DNA from: Bicyclus anynana
Taxonomy: Eukaryota > Arthropoda > Insecta > Lepidoptera > Nymphalidae
DNA length: 64,000 bases
Assembly (NCBI RefSeq): GCF_947172395.1
Contig: NC_069105.1
Span: 1,364,001 to 1,428,000 of the forward strand
Direction: 5' to 3'
Shown here: positions 1 to 11,053 of the stretch, in pieces
Layout of the letters: every line of letters starts with the position of its first letter
Position numbering within the stretch: the first letter of the stretch is position 1
Notes under the pieces: generated by a model
The model's database searches: none
What the model was told of the DNA's origin: nothing
What the model saw: only the letters and a program-made list of their open reading frames with translations
Position numbers and translations under genes: made by a program

Positions 1-164
1 GTTGGCAACTTTATTCTGTCATGTTCTGTCACATCAAAAGCCAAAAAGACTTCCCAAAGTAGGATGACTCCCTCTGCGGTCATTCTATCATTTCTTAAAT
101 TCGGTTTTCTCGTAAGAAACGAAACAGTTTCACGTTTTTAACTGACTTCGAAAAATAAAGTTTA

Positions 165-745
165 ATAAAAATTTTAATAAAAAAATTCAACCGACTTCCA
201 ACAGTCACAACCTATCTAAGTGGAAAGTTCTCATCAATACAAATTTATGAAGTCCAAACACAAGGTAGCTACTGTGAACCGTCGAGGAGTTCTCTTCACT
301 GTCCCTCGTCTTCATCACCAGACCCTTAACACAGTCACAACCCATATAGGTGGAAAGTAAACATCAATACAAATTAATCAAGCCCAAACAAAAGGTGACT
401 GCTTTAAATCCTTGACGAGTTCCATCGTCTGTGTTTGGGCTCCATCATCAGACCAACTCCAAACCTTCATAAAGTTGTAGTGGTTTAAAATACCTTATGG
501 AAACACTAACAAACGCACTAGCCGTCTCTATAAGTTTCGAAAGTTCCCCTCAATTTCTCCAGGATGTCATCATCAGATCCTGACATAAAAAAAATGGGAC
601 CACCCTGGAAGTAAACCCTTCAAAACAAAAAAGAATTTTCAAAATTGGTCCATAATTGACGGAATTATCGCTGGACATATATAAAAAAAAAAAAAAGACA
701 TATAGCCGAACGTAGAACCTCCTCCTTTTTGGAAGTCGGTTAAAA
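165..745 (-). mobile_element. 'ACCGACTTC' interspersed element, copy 1
   Basis: Non-coding repeat that recurs at 42125-42975 (+) and 58143-58830 (+). Its outer ends carry ACCGACTTCC on one side and its complement GGAAGTCGGTT on the other, next to AT-rich runs. Inside are about 130-bp sub-repeats, each with 'TTTGTATTGATGAG' and 'GACGAGGGACAGTGAAGAG' in element orientation. No transposase is visible, so it is probably a non-autonomous element. I do not know its family name. Confidence 0.6.
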
Positions 746-1447
746 ACTATAACACGACCATCTAAAAAAGGCGTCTAAAATGGAGATAAGATAATATTTT
801 AGATAGAAATCGAAAAATGGATAGGTACAAAAAATAGGTAATAAAACGTGTGGCAGTTGGGGACTGCAGTGGTAAAGCTATTGCATATGCATGCATTTTT
901 TTATCAACTTTATAATTATTTTATTTATGAAGTATATTTTTTAATCATTCAAGTTGCACTTTTTGTACGTGGTGACCGATACGAAAACGATTTTTTTTAT
1001 TGAGTAAATGAGAAATACAAAAATAAAGTCACTTAAATATAACAACAAAAATAATAAATAAATAAAAACAAAATAAAAGATGTCTTTACATTGAGCTGGA
1101 TTCAAACTCTAGTTTAATAATTTTTGTCCCTTAGTCTCACAACATTTGTCCAGTTGAGTCAATACGATAACGTCGAAATATTTTAACTTGATGCACGTCT
1201 TGGGTGTTAGGTATATTTTCGTTACGGAATTTCTTGATTATATATAATAGCTTAAAAATAGGCTCAAGGTATATCCATCTTAGTCTAGCGCGACTGCAAT
1301 GTACATACAAAACGCAAAGCAGTCGGTCGTGAGGATCTAAATATTTGATCTACACTGGAGAGGTGGAACTTTCTTATTTATCACGAGCGCGCTTCGTCAA
1401 ATTTTTCCTATTCGAAGTTTGACTGCTGCTCACTTGATGATAAGTGA
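746..1447. other. AT-rich intergenic stretch, no gene seen
   Basis: The sequence is AT-rich with poly-A and poly-T runs and AATAAATAAATA-like tracts near 1050-1070. I see no ORF, splice-flanked exon or RNA gene. Confidence 0.4.
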
Positions 1448-1593
1448 CGTAGCGATTTAGCGTTCCAGTACGATGTCGTGTAGAAACCGAAAGCAGTGCG
1501 GAGTTTCATCCTCCTCCTTACGGATTTGTCCGCTTCCATCTTAGATTGCATCATCACTTACCATCAGGTGAGATTGTGGTCAAGGGCTAACTT
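1448..1593 (+). mobile_element. SINE-A, 5'-truncated
   Basis: The body of SINE-A (full copy at 45572-45886), recognisable by 'GATGTCGTGTAGAAACCGAAA' and 'CTTACCATCAGGTGAGATTG'. The tRNA-like head is missing and the poly-A tail is lost. Confidence 0.7.
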
Positions 1594-1613
1594 CATTGTA
1601 ACATCTATATATT

Positions 1614-2105
1614 TCTCTCTGTCACCCTTTTGGGGTTAGAGCATCACCGCTGAGCCCTATACTTTAATATGGTCCAGGCTGGTCTACCACTCAGGCTCTT
1701 AGCAAAAGAGATCTAGGCCAGAGGTTCTCAAACTTTTTTCTCATAGACCACTTTATAATGAACTGGTTCTGGTCTGCCACACCCGGACCACTTTGTGAAT
1801 CGATGATATAGGCAATTATTTAAAAATTTCGGCATCGGCAGTAACAAACATTGCACCCAAATGCCAACAGGCGCATTGAGCTTATGTAAATGTGGGCTGA
1901 CGTGTGGACGCAATGCGGCCTGCATTTAACCTATTGGTGTGTTTGTATGCGGAGCTGGGATGGCTTGGCGTTCTTTTTGGTGCTTTTGCTATACGACTGC
2001 AGCTTTTATTGTTTGCGGTGTTTTTTTAACCTTTTTTTGTAGCGAACTGTACTTAAGGTTACGCGACGTGTTGTACTTGGCATAGGCTTTTTGGTATATT
2101 GCACG
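1614..2105 (+). repeat. Interspersed repeat copy, interrupted by an insertion
   Basis: Positions 1614-1697 and about 2000-2105 match the two halves of the uninterrupted copy at 2341-2530. Shared blocks are 'GTCACCC.TTTGGGGT.AGAGCA' and 'CTTTTATTGT.TGCGGTG'. About 300 bp have been inserted between them, including the hAT-like end at 1722. Confidence 0.55.
1722..1935 (+). mobile_element. Possible hAT-like DNA transposon end
   Basis: CAGAGGTTCTCAAACTTTTT resembles the CAG-rich terminal inverted repeat of hAT elements (CAGNGGTTCTCAAMC). The matching opposite terminus is not found nearby, so only one end or a decayed remnant is present. Confidence 0.35.
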
Positions 2106-2340
2106 TCTTGTAAAATAATGATTTTAACTCTTATAATGCTATTATATTATTTGGTATTTAATCTAGTTAAAAAACTGTTTTAAAAGTTTATATGCGGACG
2201 CTATATGTGGTCGATAACGACCAAAAGCCTTCAATAATGGAGTATTTTTATTGTTAAGCTTCAGCATAATTAGGAATAGAACCCTATTTGTTTTTACGGT
2301 TTAATTAAATGTGATTCACTTTTCGATTTTCTTATATATT

Positions 2341-2530
2341 ACACTCTGTCACCCCTTTGGGGTAAGAGCACCACTACTCAGCCCTGTACTTCAATATGGT
2401 CCGGACCAGTCTAACACGCAGGCTTTTATTGTCTGCGGTGGTTTTTTAGTCTTTTTCTGTAGCGAACTGTACATATGGCTCGTCACGTGTTACATCGGCT
2501 GGCCTAGGGTGCGTACAATGAGATAATAGT
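2341..2530 (+). repeat. Interspersed repeat, uninterrupted copy
   Basis: Pairs with the split copy at 1614-2105. The short ORF across it is not conserved in the other copy and is taken as chance. Element class is unknown; it may be a LINE 3' UTR. Confidence 0.5.
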
Positions 2531-2628
2531 ATCATATTATGCTCCGGAAAAGACTCTTGCAAGCATTAACCTCGATAGTCCTCAGCGTTCCGTGGGGCCA
2601 GGCCTGACCCTTGGTTTTACCGGTGAGG

Positions 2629-2785
2629 ATCATCATCATCATCATCATTATCAGCCGATGGACGTCCACTGCTGGGCATAGGCCTCTTGCATAGACTTCC
2701 GAACAAAACGGTCTCGAGCCGCCAGCATCCAGCGGCTCCCTGCAACCAGCTTGATGTCTTCGGTCCACCTAGTGTACCACCTAGG
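2629..2785 (-). mobile_element. RTE LINE 3' fragment
   Basis: On the minus strand it ends with the RTE 3' terminus: 'GCAGTGGACGTCCATCGGCT' followed by (GATGAT)n. It encodes the end of the reverse-transcriptase C-terminal tail (TRW.EDIK..AG..W). It is 5' truncated. Confidence 0.8.
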
Positions 2786-3539
2786 CGCTCAAAAGAGGCA
2801 ATTTATACACAACTCAATGCGGTCAACAACGAGCGTTATTGAAAAAATACATAAATATATAATGGAATTAAAGACAAAATAGTACATGTGTGCTCTCAGT
2901 GTTGTAGCCTAAAAAATATCTTTAAAAAGTACTTCTTTTTATTGTATATATTTTATTGTAGTACGGAGCATATTGACATTCGACTCTCAGGAAGTCAAGT
3001 AGATACTGTAATTCTGCAGCGGCTACTTTACCAGTTAGGAGAGATGCACCTCACTTCCATGCACGCACGATTTCACACCCGCGCAGTTTTTCCGCCCGTC
3101 GCCCGCATATCACGGGAGTGTCATCAATGATCTTGCCAGACTATAGTTTACCTATTGAAGTTTACAGATTTAACGGCACTTTGTCGTGATTGGCTCCACA
3201 AAAGATCCACCGAAGCAGTTACTACGTTGCAGTACGATTTATCGCCTACTCCACTTCGTTCGGGAGATGTATAGCAAGATATACGCCTTTGAATCTCTTG
3301 CAGATCGATGCTGAAGTAAAAAATATATATATATTTTTTACTTCAGTATCGATTATAATATGCGCTCCAGCTAAAATTTTCAAAATACATATCTGTAATG
3401 TACGGAATTTGACCTTGTTACAGTTTTATTATAAGTTAGTCAGTAAACCTTGCTACACTTCTATTTGGAGTATTGAAGTCTCAGCAGCCTGCTTACTTAT
3501 TTGATAAGCTAGAGTGGAACAAAACATCCTTGACAAGAT
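2786..3539. other. Intergenic, no gene seen
   Basis: Contains 80- and 104-codon open frames, but neither has domain-like composition, splice context or a repeat in the window, so I treat them as chance. A short inverted repeat around 3317-3350 (TTTTTTACTTCAG and its complement) is visible. Confidence 0.4.
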
Positions 3540-4121
3540 CAAATCGAGTCTGGACCCTTAAAGTGCCAACATTTCAGAGCTGCCTTTCGAGGAAGCTTTA
3601 AATTCGCGGCAACAAAGTGCTGGAATGATTTGCCTCCTCCTCTTCGTAATTTAAAAATATCCAAGACCACTTTTAAAACCAAAATTCGAAAACATTATCT
3701 TTTAATTCAAAACATATAAGTAATGGGTCCTTTGTTTTGTTTAATTTATTATAATATTTATTTACCAAATTATTATGTTATCATTTATTTATATGTATTA
3801 TTATTTATAATTGGCTTATTTTTACCACTTGTTTCTACTAGTAATATTTTTGTATTTACGTATCTGTCTTTCTTCGTTCTTTTAATATTTGTCGATGTTT
3901 GTTAGAGGCGCTCCGCACGTCTCGATACCGTCCAAACGTCACCTTAATGGCTCCACGGAAGATCAGCGCGGTATCCTTACGGACACTGCAATATGCTGAG
4001 TGGTGACCCTTTTAGGATCACATCATGCAAGTTGCAATGTATTTAATTTATTGTTTTTTTTTCTCTCTTTTCTTTGTGTGATGTGTATTCTGAATAAACT
4101 TTTCTTTCTTTCTTTCTTTCT
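3540..4121 (+). pseudogene. CR1/L2-like LINE 3' end: RT C-terminal tail plus 3' UTR
   Basis: The frame ending at TAA 3717-3719 reads RAAFRGSFKFAATKCWNDLP and then PPLRNLK..KTTFKTKIRK. This is the tail pattern of non-LTR reverse transcriptase proteins (SF.FAA...WN.LP......FK..LR). A 3' UTR follows to 4121 and ends in an AATAAA-like motif and a (TTTCT)n microsatellite, as in CR1/L2/Jockey-group LINEs. Endonuclease and RT core are absent through 5' truncation. A related 3' UTR lies at 25555-25755. Confidence 0.65.
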
Positions 4122-5166
4122 AAACATCTATAGATATTTATAGATGTTTCTTGGACCTTTAGAACTATAACTAATTTATTAGTAAACCGAGTGTAGATAT
4201 AGATAGATATACAGATATTAATAGACTATCCAACCTTACTAACCTTCGCGTTTATAATTCTACTAAAATCGCTGTCACCTTCTTTGTAACAGCTTTTTAA
4301 TTTTAAAAGAAAACTCGGGAAATTAAAAGAAGAAGAGTTTTCAAGATAGCTTTTGAAGTGCGCTTTTAAGAATATAGCTGTTTAATGCGCTGGAGCCTGC
4401 AAAAGCCTTTACACAGGCTAAGTGGACGTTTAGCGGGTCTTTGTCTTGACTACGTACAGATTAAGTTAGGGATATGGTCTAACAACCTGCGAGGGCTAGA
4501 CCTTTGTAAAAAGGAATTCCTATCCCAGGCCCAGGCCTACCCTAACCGCCCGGCAGTATAAAGTTAAAAGTATAAGTAAACTTATACTTTTAAGAGTCTT
4601 GATAATTCGACTTAAATAATGAAATCATTATTTTATCAAAAAAATCGGTTGTCTGTAAAGTCGGTTTACTGACGATAGTTGAACGTCATAAGAAAATACT
4701 GAAATAAAGGTTGCATTTTTCAAAAGTTCATTTTTCTAAAATACTGTTTAATAATCTTCATAGACCAGAATATACTTTATTGTTGTAAAAAAAGTAAACA
4801 ACCCTAGAGCGAGGGAACGACGCATGACGTCATCGTTTTTCGAGTGTGCAACCGGCTCCATCGAATTATAAGACGTTGTCACGTCAAAAACTTTGCTACA
4901 AGTTTTACGACATTTTTTACTCATCATTAGTTTATCTCTAACGGGAACAAGCAAAGATCGTTGATCATACAGCCTGAGTTTTGCAACATTATGATTGACA
5001 TATGATTGGTTTGTTGGTTCATAATCTTATTCGGTAAGCTTAAGAAAAAACTAATACAGTTTAAATAGCACTTCGCCGGTTTGGTACATCGGCGAACATT
5101 TTTAGCAAAGAACAATATTTTTTATTTAAAAAACATACTTTTATTTAGCCAATTATTTAACCAGTT
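4122..5166. other. Intergenic, no gene seen; one perfect palindrome
   Basis: AT-rich sequence. Positions 4565-4592 form a perfect inverted repeat with 13-bp arms TAAAAGTATAAGT and a 2-nt loop. I see no exon-like stretch. Confidence 0.45.
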
Positions 5167-5424
5167 TCACCTGATGGTATTTGATGATGCAATCCTGGAT
5201 GTCCTGGTGTATTGGAGATATTGTGATGTGTGGCATAATTTCGAAATAAACGCATTTGTCTATGCACACCCCTTTCGGTTTCTACACAACATAGACTCAT
5301 TGCCGGTAGCTAGCCACGGCCGGAGCCTCCCACCAGCCAGACCTGGACCAATTAAGAAAACCTCAACCGGTTCATCCGGGGATCGACAACCCAGGACCTC
5401 CGTCTTGTAAATCGACGGCCATTT
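5167..5424 (-). mobile_element. SINE-A, internally deleted
   Basis: Read on the minus strand it has the B-box region, the 'TGGCTGGTGGGAGGCTCCGG' block and part of the body, but the middle of the body is replaced or diverged (5200-5258). ORFs crossing it are artefacts of the SINE. Confidence 0.6.
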
Positions 5425-5805
5425 TCGACCCCCTATAATTTCGTTGTGGATGAAACTAGAACCCAAAATTTTGAGTACCCAATCAGGCATAGTATAGTCA
5501 TAGACATTTGAGAGCACAATACTGTTACATACTTTAAATCTTATAAGTATTTTCAAAAGTATTGTTTTAACCATTAATTTGCTTACATAAAAACAAATGA
5601 ATATGTATGATGGAACACCCATTTGCCGATGAAGTCTGTCTGGGAAACGCAGAAATGGAAAATATTCGTAATTCTTTAATAATGAAATGCGCCCAACCCA
5701 CCAGCCGTTGAAACTTGAATAAAATTATTTACATAATTGCTAAGATATTTAAAAATTCCCATTAGTGATAGATAGATCAATTAAAAATAAAATTGTGTAG
5801 TCAAA

Positions 5806-5862
5806 ATTCATTTATTTCATTTAGGCTAATTTTACAAGCCCTTTTGTAACATCTGGTTATTT
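5806..5862 (-). mobile_element. Jockey/CR1-like LINE 3' terminal fragment
   Basis: 'ATTCATTTATTTCATTTAGG' and 'TTTACAAGC.CTTTTG' match the 3' terminus of the LINE at 8161-8990. Only the last ~55 bp remain. Confidence 0.5.
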
Positions 5863-5989
5863 TATAGTGATAATTAATATCGAAACCTTAAAATTAAAGT
5901 TATGAGGGTCTCAAGCACATCTTGATATTAATTATTTTAAACGAAGTCAGTAGGTACAACGAGAAGTATAAAAAACAGCATCCACTTCT

Positions 5990-6029
5990 ATTTTATGTAT
6001 TCAATGCTTTGGTATTGAATACATAAAAT
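5990..6029. repeat. Perfect 16-bp inverted repeat (hairpin)
   Basis: Arms ATTTTATGTATTCAAT and ATTGAATACATAAAAT are exact complements around an 8-nt loop GCTTTGGT. No miRNA-like extension of the stem is seen. It may be a remnant of a small inverted-repeat element. Confidence 0.6.
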
Positions 6030-6174
6030 TATTTTATAATTATTAGTATTTCAAAAAAATCATTAAAATCACAGTTGACCCTTTTTACAGTAATGGATCG
6101 TTATTCAACATGAGTAGTTTAGGTTTGAGGTTTATATTAAATAAACTAAAACACACTCCGCAATTTAACTCACG

Positions 6175-6305
6175 TAGTTCCCATTGCCGTAGGAATACGG
6201 GTATAAAATATGTATAAATACTATGTTACTCGCTGATAATATAACTTGTCACTTGGTGCAAGAATTTTTAATATCAGTCCAGTAGTTTCAGAGCCTATTC
6301 GTATC
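6175..6305 (-). mobile_element. Helitron-like fragment
   Basis: Diverged copy of the Helitron body: 'CCGTAGGAATACGGGTATAAAATA' equivalents, the ATGTTACTC block and 'CCAGTAGTTTCAGAGCC'. Termini are not both preserved. Confidence 0.5.
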
Positions 6306-6340
6306 AAAGACACAATTAAATCGATTCTCTAATATTTGTA

Positions 6341-6535
6341 TCTATACTAACATTATAAAGCTGAAGAGTTTGTTTGTTTATTTGATTGAACGCGCTAATT
6401 TAGGAACTACTGGTCCGATTTAAAAAATATTTTAATGTTAGATAGCCCATTTATCGAGGAAGGCTATAGGCTAAATTTTATTCCCGTATTCCTACGGGAA
6501 CGGGAACCACGCGGGTGAAACCACGCGGCGTCGCG
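6341..6535 (+). mobile_element. Non-autonomous Helitron
   Basis: Starts TCTATACTAACATTATAAAG and contains the family core 'GAACGCGCTAAT' and 'ATCGAGGAAGGCTATAGGCT', with the self-complementary CCCGTATTCCTACGGGAACGGG near the 3' side. The 3' terminus (normally GCGTCAGCTAGT) has changed to GCGTCGCGG. Confidence 0.75.
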
Positions 6536-7466
6536 GCGGGGGTAGTAGATTATAAAATGGGAGTACTAGTAGATTAATAGTAGATTAAAAAATCCGATCA
6601 CTTTGGTTGGTTGTAAGTAACATGATATAGCCGCTCTATAAAATTCAATATCATTACATAATACCGAACACAGAACAGAACCTTAGCTACTTCATTTAAA
6701 AATGAAATTTGTTTTAGAATTATGCAAATTGAAAGAAAGGTCAAATTATCATTTTTTTTTTATTTCGACGGGATCAAAAATGTACTCTGTTTTAATTTTG
6801 AAGGCTTAATGAAGGTAGAAAGAAAATATATTGCGTGAATGAAACAAAAGGGGTAATTTATTATGTATATTACGAGCTTGTTTGTTATGTCTAACTGTCT
6901 TTTTAGACACGTTCGTTTATAGGATTATACGGTCCCAGGTTCGAATCTTGGGCCTAACAATAAAGCTTTTGAGGGTGTTATCGCCGTTTAGTGTTGGAAA
7001 TAGTAGTCTGTGACGGATATGACGTCGCTCGATCTCGTGTTGGCTTCAGTGTGCTCGTGGCGTTCGAGCCGTCCACATCTCTTGTTGTGTTATTCTTTAT
7101 GCGTTACTTGGGATAGTCGGGGAGAGTGACTTGAGTGGAAAAGGGGAGTGTTTGTATACAGTCAAAGGATCCTTTAACCCTACAAACATCGTTCACAAGT
7201 ACGTGACTCCGCTCAAGGTCATTATCTGCCATTCTAGGGTCTTATTTTGGTTAGAGTTTGATTTGTTAATTAAGTTGTCCTGACAAGTGTTGTGAATCAT
7301 AACCTTTGTTCGACATTAGTTTTCTTATATTTGTAATCATCTTTTGAGTCCTATAATAAGGGTTTTCCAATGAGTTCTTATTATCACAGTTTACGTCTCA
7401 CTCTAATACTCCAGAATTGGTATTCTCATAATAGTTCAGCCTAAATAATAAAACAGACACGCTCTT
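6536..7466. other. Intergenic, no gene seen
   Basis: Mostly unique-looking sequence. A tRNA B-box-like string at about 6933-6945 has no A box at the right distance. Nothing else is supported. Confidence 0.4.
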
Positions 7467-7653
7467 GATACTCTTAGCAGAGTAACAAGTCTGGTTGTCA
7501 AATAATTATTAAAGTTAGCATGCAACGACGTATACAAAAAGAAAATATAAGCATTCATACAATTTACCCCAGAAGAACTGTCATCCAATACTCTTAGCAA
7601 AGTATTTAGAATGGTTGTCAAATAATTATAAAAGTTAGCATGCAACGACGTAA
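7467..7653. repeat. Diverged 121-bp direct duplication
   Basis: 7467-7532 and 7588-7653 share 'ATACTCTTAGCA.AGTA' and 'TTAGCATGCAACGACGTA' with 121-bp spacing. It lies immediately next to the RTE insertion at 7664. Confidence 0.65.
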
Positions 7654-7663
7654 TGTAAAATGA

Positions 7664-8115
7664 GATCATCATCATCATCATTATCAGCCGATGAACGTCC
7701 ACTGCTGGACATAGGCCTCTTGTCTCCAACTCCAAGGATAACGGTCTCCAGCCGCCAGTATCCAGCGGTTTCCTGCGATCCGCTTGATGTCTTCGGTCCA
7801 CCTAGTGGAGGGTCGACCAACACTGCGATTTCCGGTGCGGGGTCGCCATTCCAGCACCTTGGGACTCCAACGTCCATCGGCTCTTCGAACTATGTGGCCT
7901 GCCCATTGCCACTTCAGTTTCGCGACTCGCTGAGCTATGTCAGTGAGTTCGTCTACGGATCTCCTAATTTCTGATTCGATCACGCAGAGAAACTCCAAGC
8001 ATAGCTCGCTCAATCGCCCGCTGAGATTTTGAGCCTTATAATAAGGCCTATAGTTAGCGACCAAGTTTCGGATCCGTATGTTATCACTGTTAACACTGTT
8101 CGAAGACTTTCGTAA
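7664..8115 (-). pseudogene. RTE LINE 3' end, RT C-terminal fragment
   Basis: A 126-codon minus-strand frame (8064 to 7684) carries the C-terminal tail of an RTE reverse transcriptase: KLKWQWAGHIVRRADGRW, then RSVGRPSTRWTEDIKRIAGN and QQWT.IG, and then stop. The 3' end is TCGGCTGATAATGATGATGAT. Homology to the copy at 44905-45503 continues to about 8115. The polymerase core is missing. The plus-strand frame here is its antisense shadow. Confidence 0.85.
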
Positions 8116-8160
8116 TGAGATACATTATGATGTTGAAATTGTTGAAATAAGAGATACTCA

Positions 8161-8990
8161 AATCAAATCAAATCAAAAAATCATTTATTTCAAGTAGGCT
8201 CAGTTTACAAGCACTTTTGACACGTCAGTTGACTATTTGTAAAGATTCTACCACCGGTTCGGAAGGCTTCTGCTGAGAAGATACCGGCAAGAAACTCAAC
8301 AGTTGCTCTTATGAAATGAAAAAGTCATACAGTATTATAATTTACAATTGATAACAATTACAATTTCTTATAGTTTTACTTCCTGTGTGAAGGTGGAAGC
8401 TGATCCAACGGCCTCCAAGCAACTTTGTCATTAAGGAACTCATCGATGGTGTAGTAACCTCGACTAAGCAAATGTTAATTAAAACATTGCTTAAAGTTAT
8501 GCATTGGCAGGTCCATCACAGTCTTGGGGATCTTGTTATAGAAGAGTACACCCAAACCTACAAAAGATTTTTTTACTCTTTGGAGACGATATGCAGAAAT
8601 AACTAACTAATGCCCATGTCTAGTAAGACGTGGGTTTAGAACTCCTTTTCGTTTGTACAAATTAATTTGATTTTAATTTATATATTGCACGAACTGCTCT
8701 TTTCTGAAGTACAGATATGGAATGTATATCAGCAGCCTTGCCCCACAACAAAATACCGTAAGACATTACGCTGTGAAAGTACGCAAAATAAACAAGTCTA
8801 GCTGTGTCAACATCAGTAAACTGTGTTATTTTTCTCACTGCAAATGCAGCCGAGCTGAGTTTACCTAACAGTTTTTCTATATGAGATGACTTTACGAGTG
8901 AATGTGTTATAAAAGAAAATATAAAACAGTTCCATACAGTTTTGTGTCCCACTTTAATACCCCTTATGTATCTCATATAGCGCCTAAATA
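8161..8990 (-). pseudogene. Jockey/CR1-like LINE 3' end, RT C-terminal fragment
   Basis: The minus-strand frame from 8976 to 8662 reads HIEKLLGKLSSAAFAVRKIT, then DVDTARLVYFAYFHSVMSYG, then LLWGKAADIHSISVLQKRAV. This is the thumb and tail of a non-LTR reverse transcriptase. Downstream the frame is broken, and the rest of the tail (QRVKKSFVGLGVLFYNKIPK equivalent) follows in another frame around 8510-8600. The 3' UTR ends at 8161 with a (TTTGA)n tail. It is 5' truncated. The copy at 24247-24945 is very close and keeps this tail open. Confidence 0.8.
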
Positions 8991-9245
8991 TTAAAACAGA
9001 AGCTGCAAGAGATGCATCGCTCGCGAGATGTAAAACAGCCAGTCTTACCTACTTGTTAATATTTAAGACGAGACGGGGCAAGGCTGCCGAATTTTTACTT
9101 ATTCACAGTATTTACGACTTGGAAGATGCAGTTGTGGCAGTGTGTCTTGAATATGTTCTTAAAATTGTTTCTTTTCTTGTAAATTCTTAGATATCCACCT
9201 TTTTGTGGTAAATATGAATTTGACGAGACACGTGATATTTTACTG

Positions 9246-9420
9246 AGACGTGATAGCCTAGTGGATATGACCTCTGCCTTCGATTTGGAGGGCGTAGGAT
9301 CTAATCCGGTCGGGGGTATGCACCTCAAACTTTTCAGTTGTGTGCGTTTTAGGAAATTACATATCACGTGTATCAAATTGTGAAGGAATAACATCGTAAG
9401 GAAACGTGCACACCTGCATA
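9246..9420 (+). mobile_element. SINE-B, 3'-truncated
   Basis: tRNA-like head GTGATAGCCTAGTGGATATG, then a degraded B box, then 'TTTTCAGTTGTGTGCGTTTT' and the 'ATATCACGTGT' body. The distal half is missing. Confidence 0.7.
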
Positions 9421-9519
9421 ATTTATTATTTTATTTTCTGACTGATTTTAAAAATTCTTGCACCAGTGGAATGTTATATTATCAGCGAGTAACATAGACT
9501 ATATTTTATATCCGTATTC

Positions 9520-9652
9520 CTATGTGTGTGAAGTCTGCCAATCGACGACGACGAACTGAAAAGTTGGGGGTGCATGCCCCGGACCGGATTCGAACCTGCG
9601 CTCTCCGATTCGAAGGCAGAGGTCACACCCACTGGGCTATCACGAATTTTTA
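9520..9652 (-). mobile_element. SINE-B head fragment
   Basis: The complement reads GTGATAGCCCAGTGGGTGTG, then a B box GGTTCGAATCCGG and CATGCACCCCCAACTTTTCAG. It sits inverted relative to the copy at 9246. Between them (9460-9520) is a scrap of Helitron body. Confidence 0.7.
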
Positions 9653-9784
9653 AATGTATCTAGCAAGATACTTTCAACTAAAAAATTAATTAACGCAAAA
9701 CTTAACCCTTTGTTTGTTATTTATCGGATAAATTCATCACACCCTTTTTGCACCGAGAGTTAAAAACGTAAATAAGATGTTATT

Positions 9785-10315
9785 GATTTATTTTATTTAT
9801 TTATTTATTTGCTGAGAACACATACATTCTAATGTATTCAGCCATTTCTGGCATACAACAGTTTATATTACAAATACTATTAACAATATATAAAAAAAAA
9901 TGAATTCAATAGCAGATGATTAATCAAAAAATAAAAATTAGAACAAGTAAAACATTACAATCTGTGCAGGTACGAGTACTTATGTCAAATAATAATAATA
10001 TAATAATAATCTTTACAATGTCATAGGATAAACATAATTAATAAATACAAACAAAAAAAAAATAAAAAAATCAGCAAAGGAAATGTAAATAGATACCGAC
10101 AGAGAGAACTTTTTCAATTACACAGTTTCCTTAATTCCATGAGAGACAAACTGGAGCTCTGAACTAAAAGTGTCTCTTTAAAGTATTACCTGCCCTACAT
10201 AAATCAGCATAATGCAACTTATTCTATGGAAATTTCTGAAATACTGCAGTGGCTTGTACTGCTTGCTGTATCTATTATTCTTTTCCTTTTTAGGATTCTG
10301 TAGTCAATGAGTCCT
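9785..10315 (-). mobile_element. Probable LINE 3' UTR
   Basis: Begins with (TTTA)n and a stretch ('CATACATTCTAATGTATTCA', 'GGCATACAACAGTTTATATTAC') laid out like LINE 3' UTRs with an AT-rich tail in reverse orientation. No coding part is recognisable. Class assignment is tentative. Confidence 0.35.
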
Positions 10316-10407
10316 TTACAGTTTTACCATTTGCGTCTGTCCGTCTATGGTTTAGCTCAGAAACTATGAAGGGAAAGTGTAGAATCCTGTACATCCTGTG
10401 TCTTTAA

Positions 10408-10453
10408 TGTGAAATTTCACGCAGACGAAGTCGTGGGCGTCCGATAGTCGTTA
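10408..10453 (+). mobile_element. Helitron 3'-end fragment
   Basis: 'CACGCAGACGAAGTCGTGGG' followed by CGTCCGATAGT is the 3' hairpin terminus of the second Helitron subfamily (complete copies at 28094 and 32269), with one change in the terminal CTAG. Confidence 0.6.
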
Positions 10454-10639
10454 AATAAAATCTAGAGTCACTTACGACACTTCGTATACGAAGTGGAGTA
10501 TAGTCCATGAGCTGGTGGACATTTTTGGGTGGGTACATGATTTAAGTTCTGTACCTCTCCTAAACAATCATAACGTTAGATACTTGTCTGGGGAGTAGTT
10601 GGTATTTTGTTTGTAAAAGTTTTCTTTTTAAAAAAAAAT

Positions 10640-10730
10640 AATATTATCAGGGCGGGGGCCGAACCACCACCCCTCGGTGTTGAGTCCGACCGCTCTTACC
10701 GTTGAGCTATTGAGGCTTATTGGGTAGGAC
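10640..10730 (-). mobile_element. tRNA-like head of a third SINE type
   Basis: On the minus strand 'TAGCTCAACGGTAAGAGC' resembles an A box and GTGGTTCGGCCCC a B box. The same head type occurs at 60923. It is not a functional tRNA because the acceptor stem does not pair. Confidence 0.45.
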
Positions 10731-10925
10731 TCAACTTCTTAACTAACTCGTAACTCATCCAAAAAACTCGCTTCCATTTTAAGACTGCATCATGGCAACA
10801 ACTTACGTGGCAGTCATCTAAAGGAGATGGTCCAAATGTATGGAGCCCAGGATCAGTCATTGTACCCTGGTGGAAATAAAAGAAATATTTTTTTTTCAAC
10901 TATTTTTGACAAAACAAATTTACTT

Positions 10926-11053
10926 TCATCATCATCATAATTTTCAGCCGATGGACGTCCACTGCTGGACATAGGCCTCTTGCATAGACCTCCAAGCATA
11001 ACGATCTCGAGCCGCCAGCATCCAGCGATTTCCAGGAAACCGCTGGATGCTGG
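10926..11053 (-). mobile_element. RTE LINE 3' fragment ending in a fold-back
   Basis: The 3' terminus is at 10926 ((GATGAT)n on the minus strand). The truncated 5' end at 11033 continues directly into 11034-11053, AGGAAACCGCTGGATGCTGG. That is the reverse complement of the last bases of the same element (18 of 19 match). Confidence 0.8.

Noticed and set aside
3723..3905. 60-codon hydrophobic ORF resembling membrane segments
   Set aside because: It lies in an AT-rich LINE 3' UTR; T-rich codons give hydrophobic residues by chance.
5990..6029. miRNA precursor
   Set aside because: The stem is only 16 bp and does not extend into a typical ~22-bp-plus imperfect hairpin.
6925..6955. tRNA B-box-like string GGTTCGAATC
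   Set aside because: No A box at a suitable distance and no pairing acceptor stem.
7660..7974. Plus-strand 104-codon ORF
   Set aside because: Antisense shadow of the RTE reverse-transcriptase fragment.
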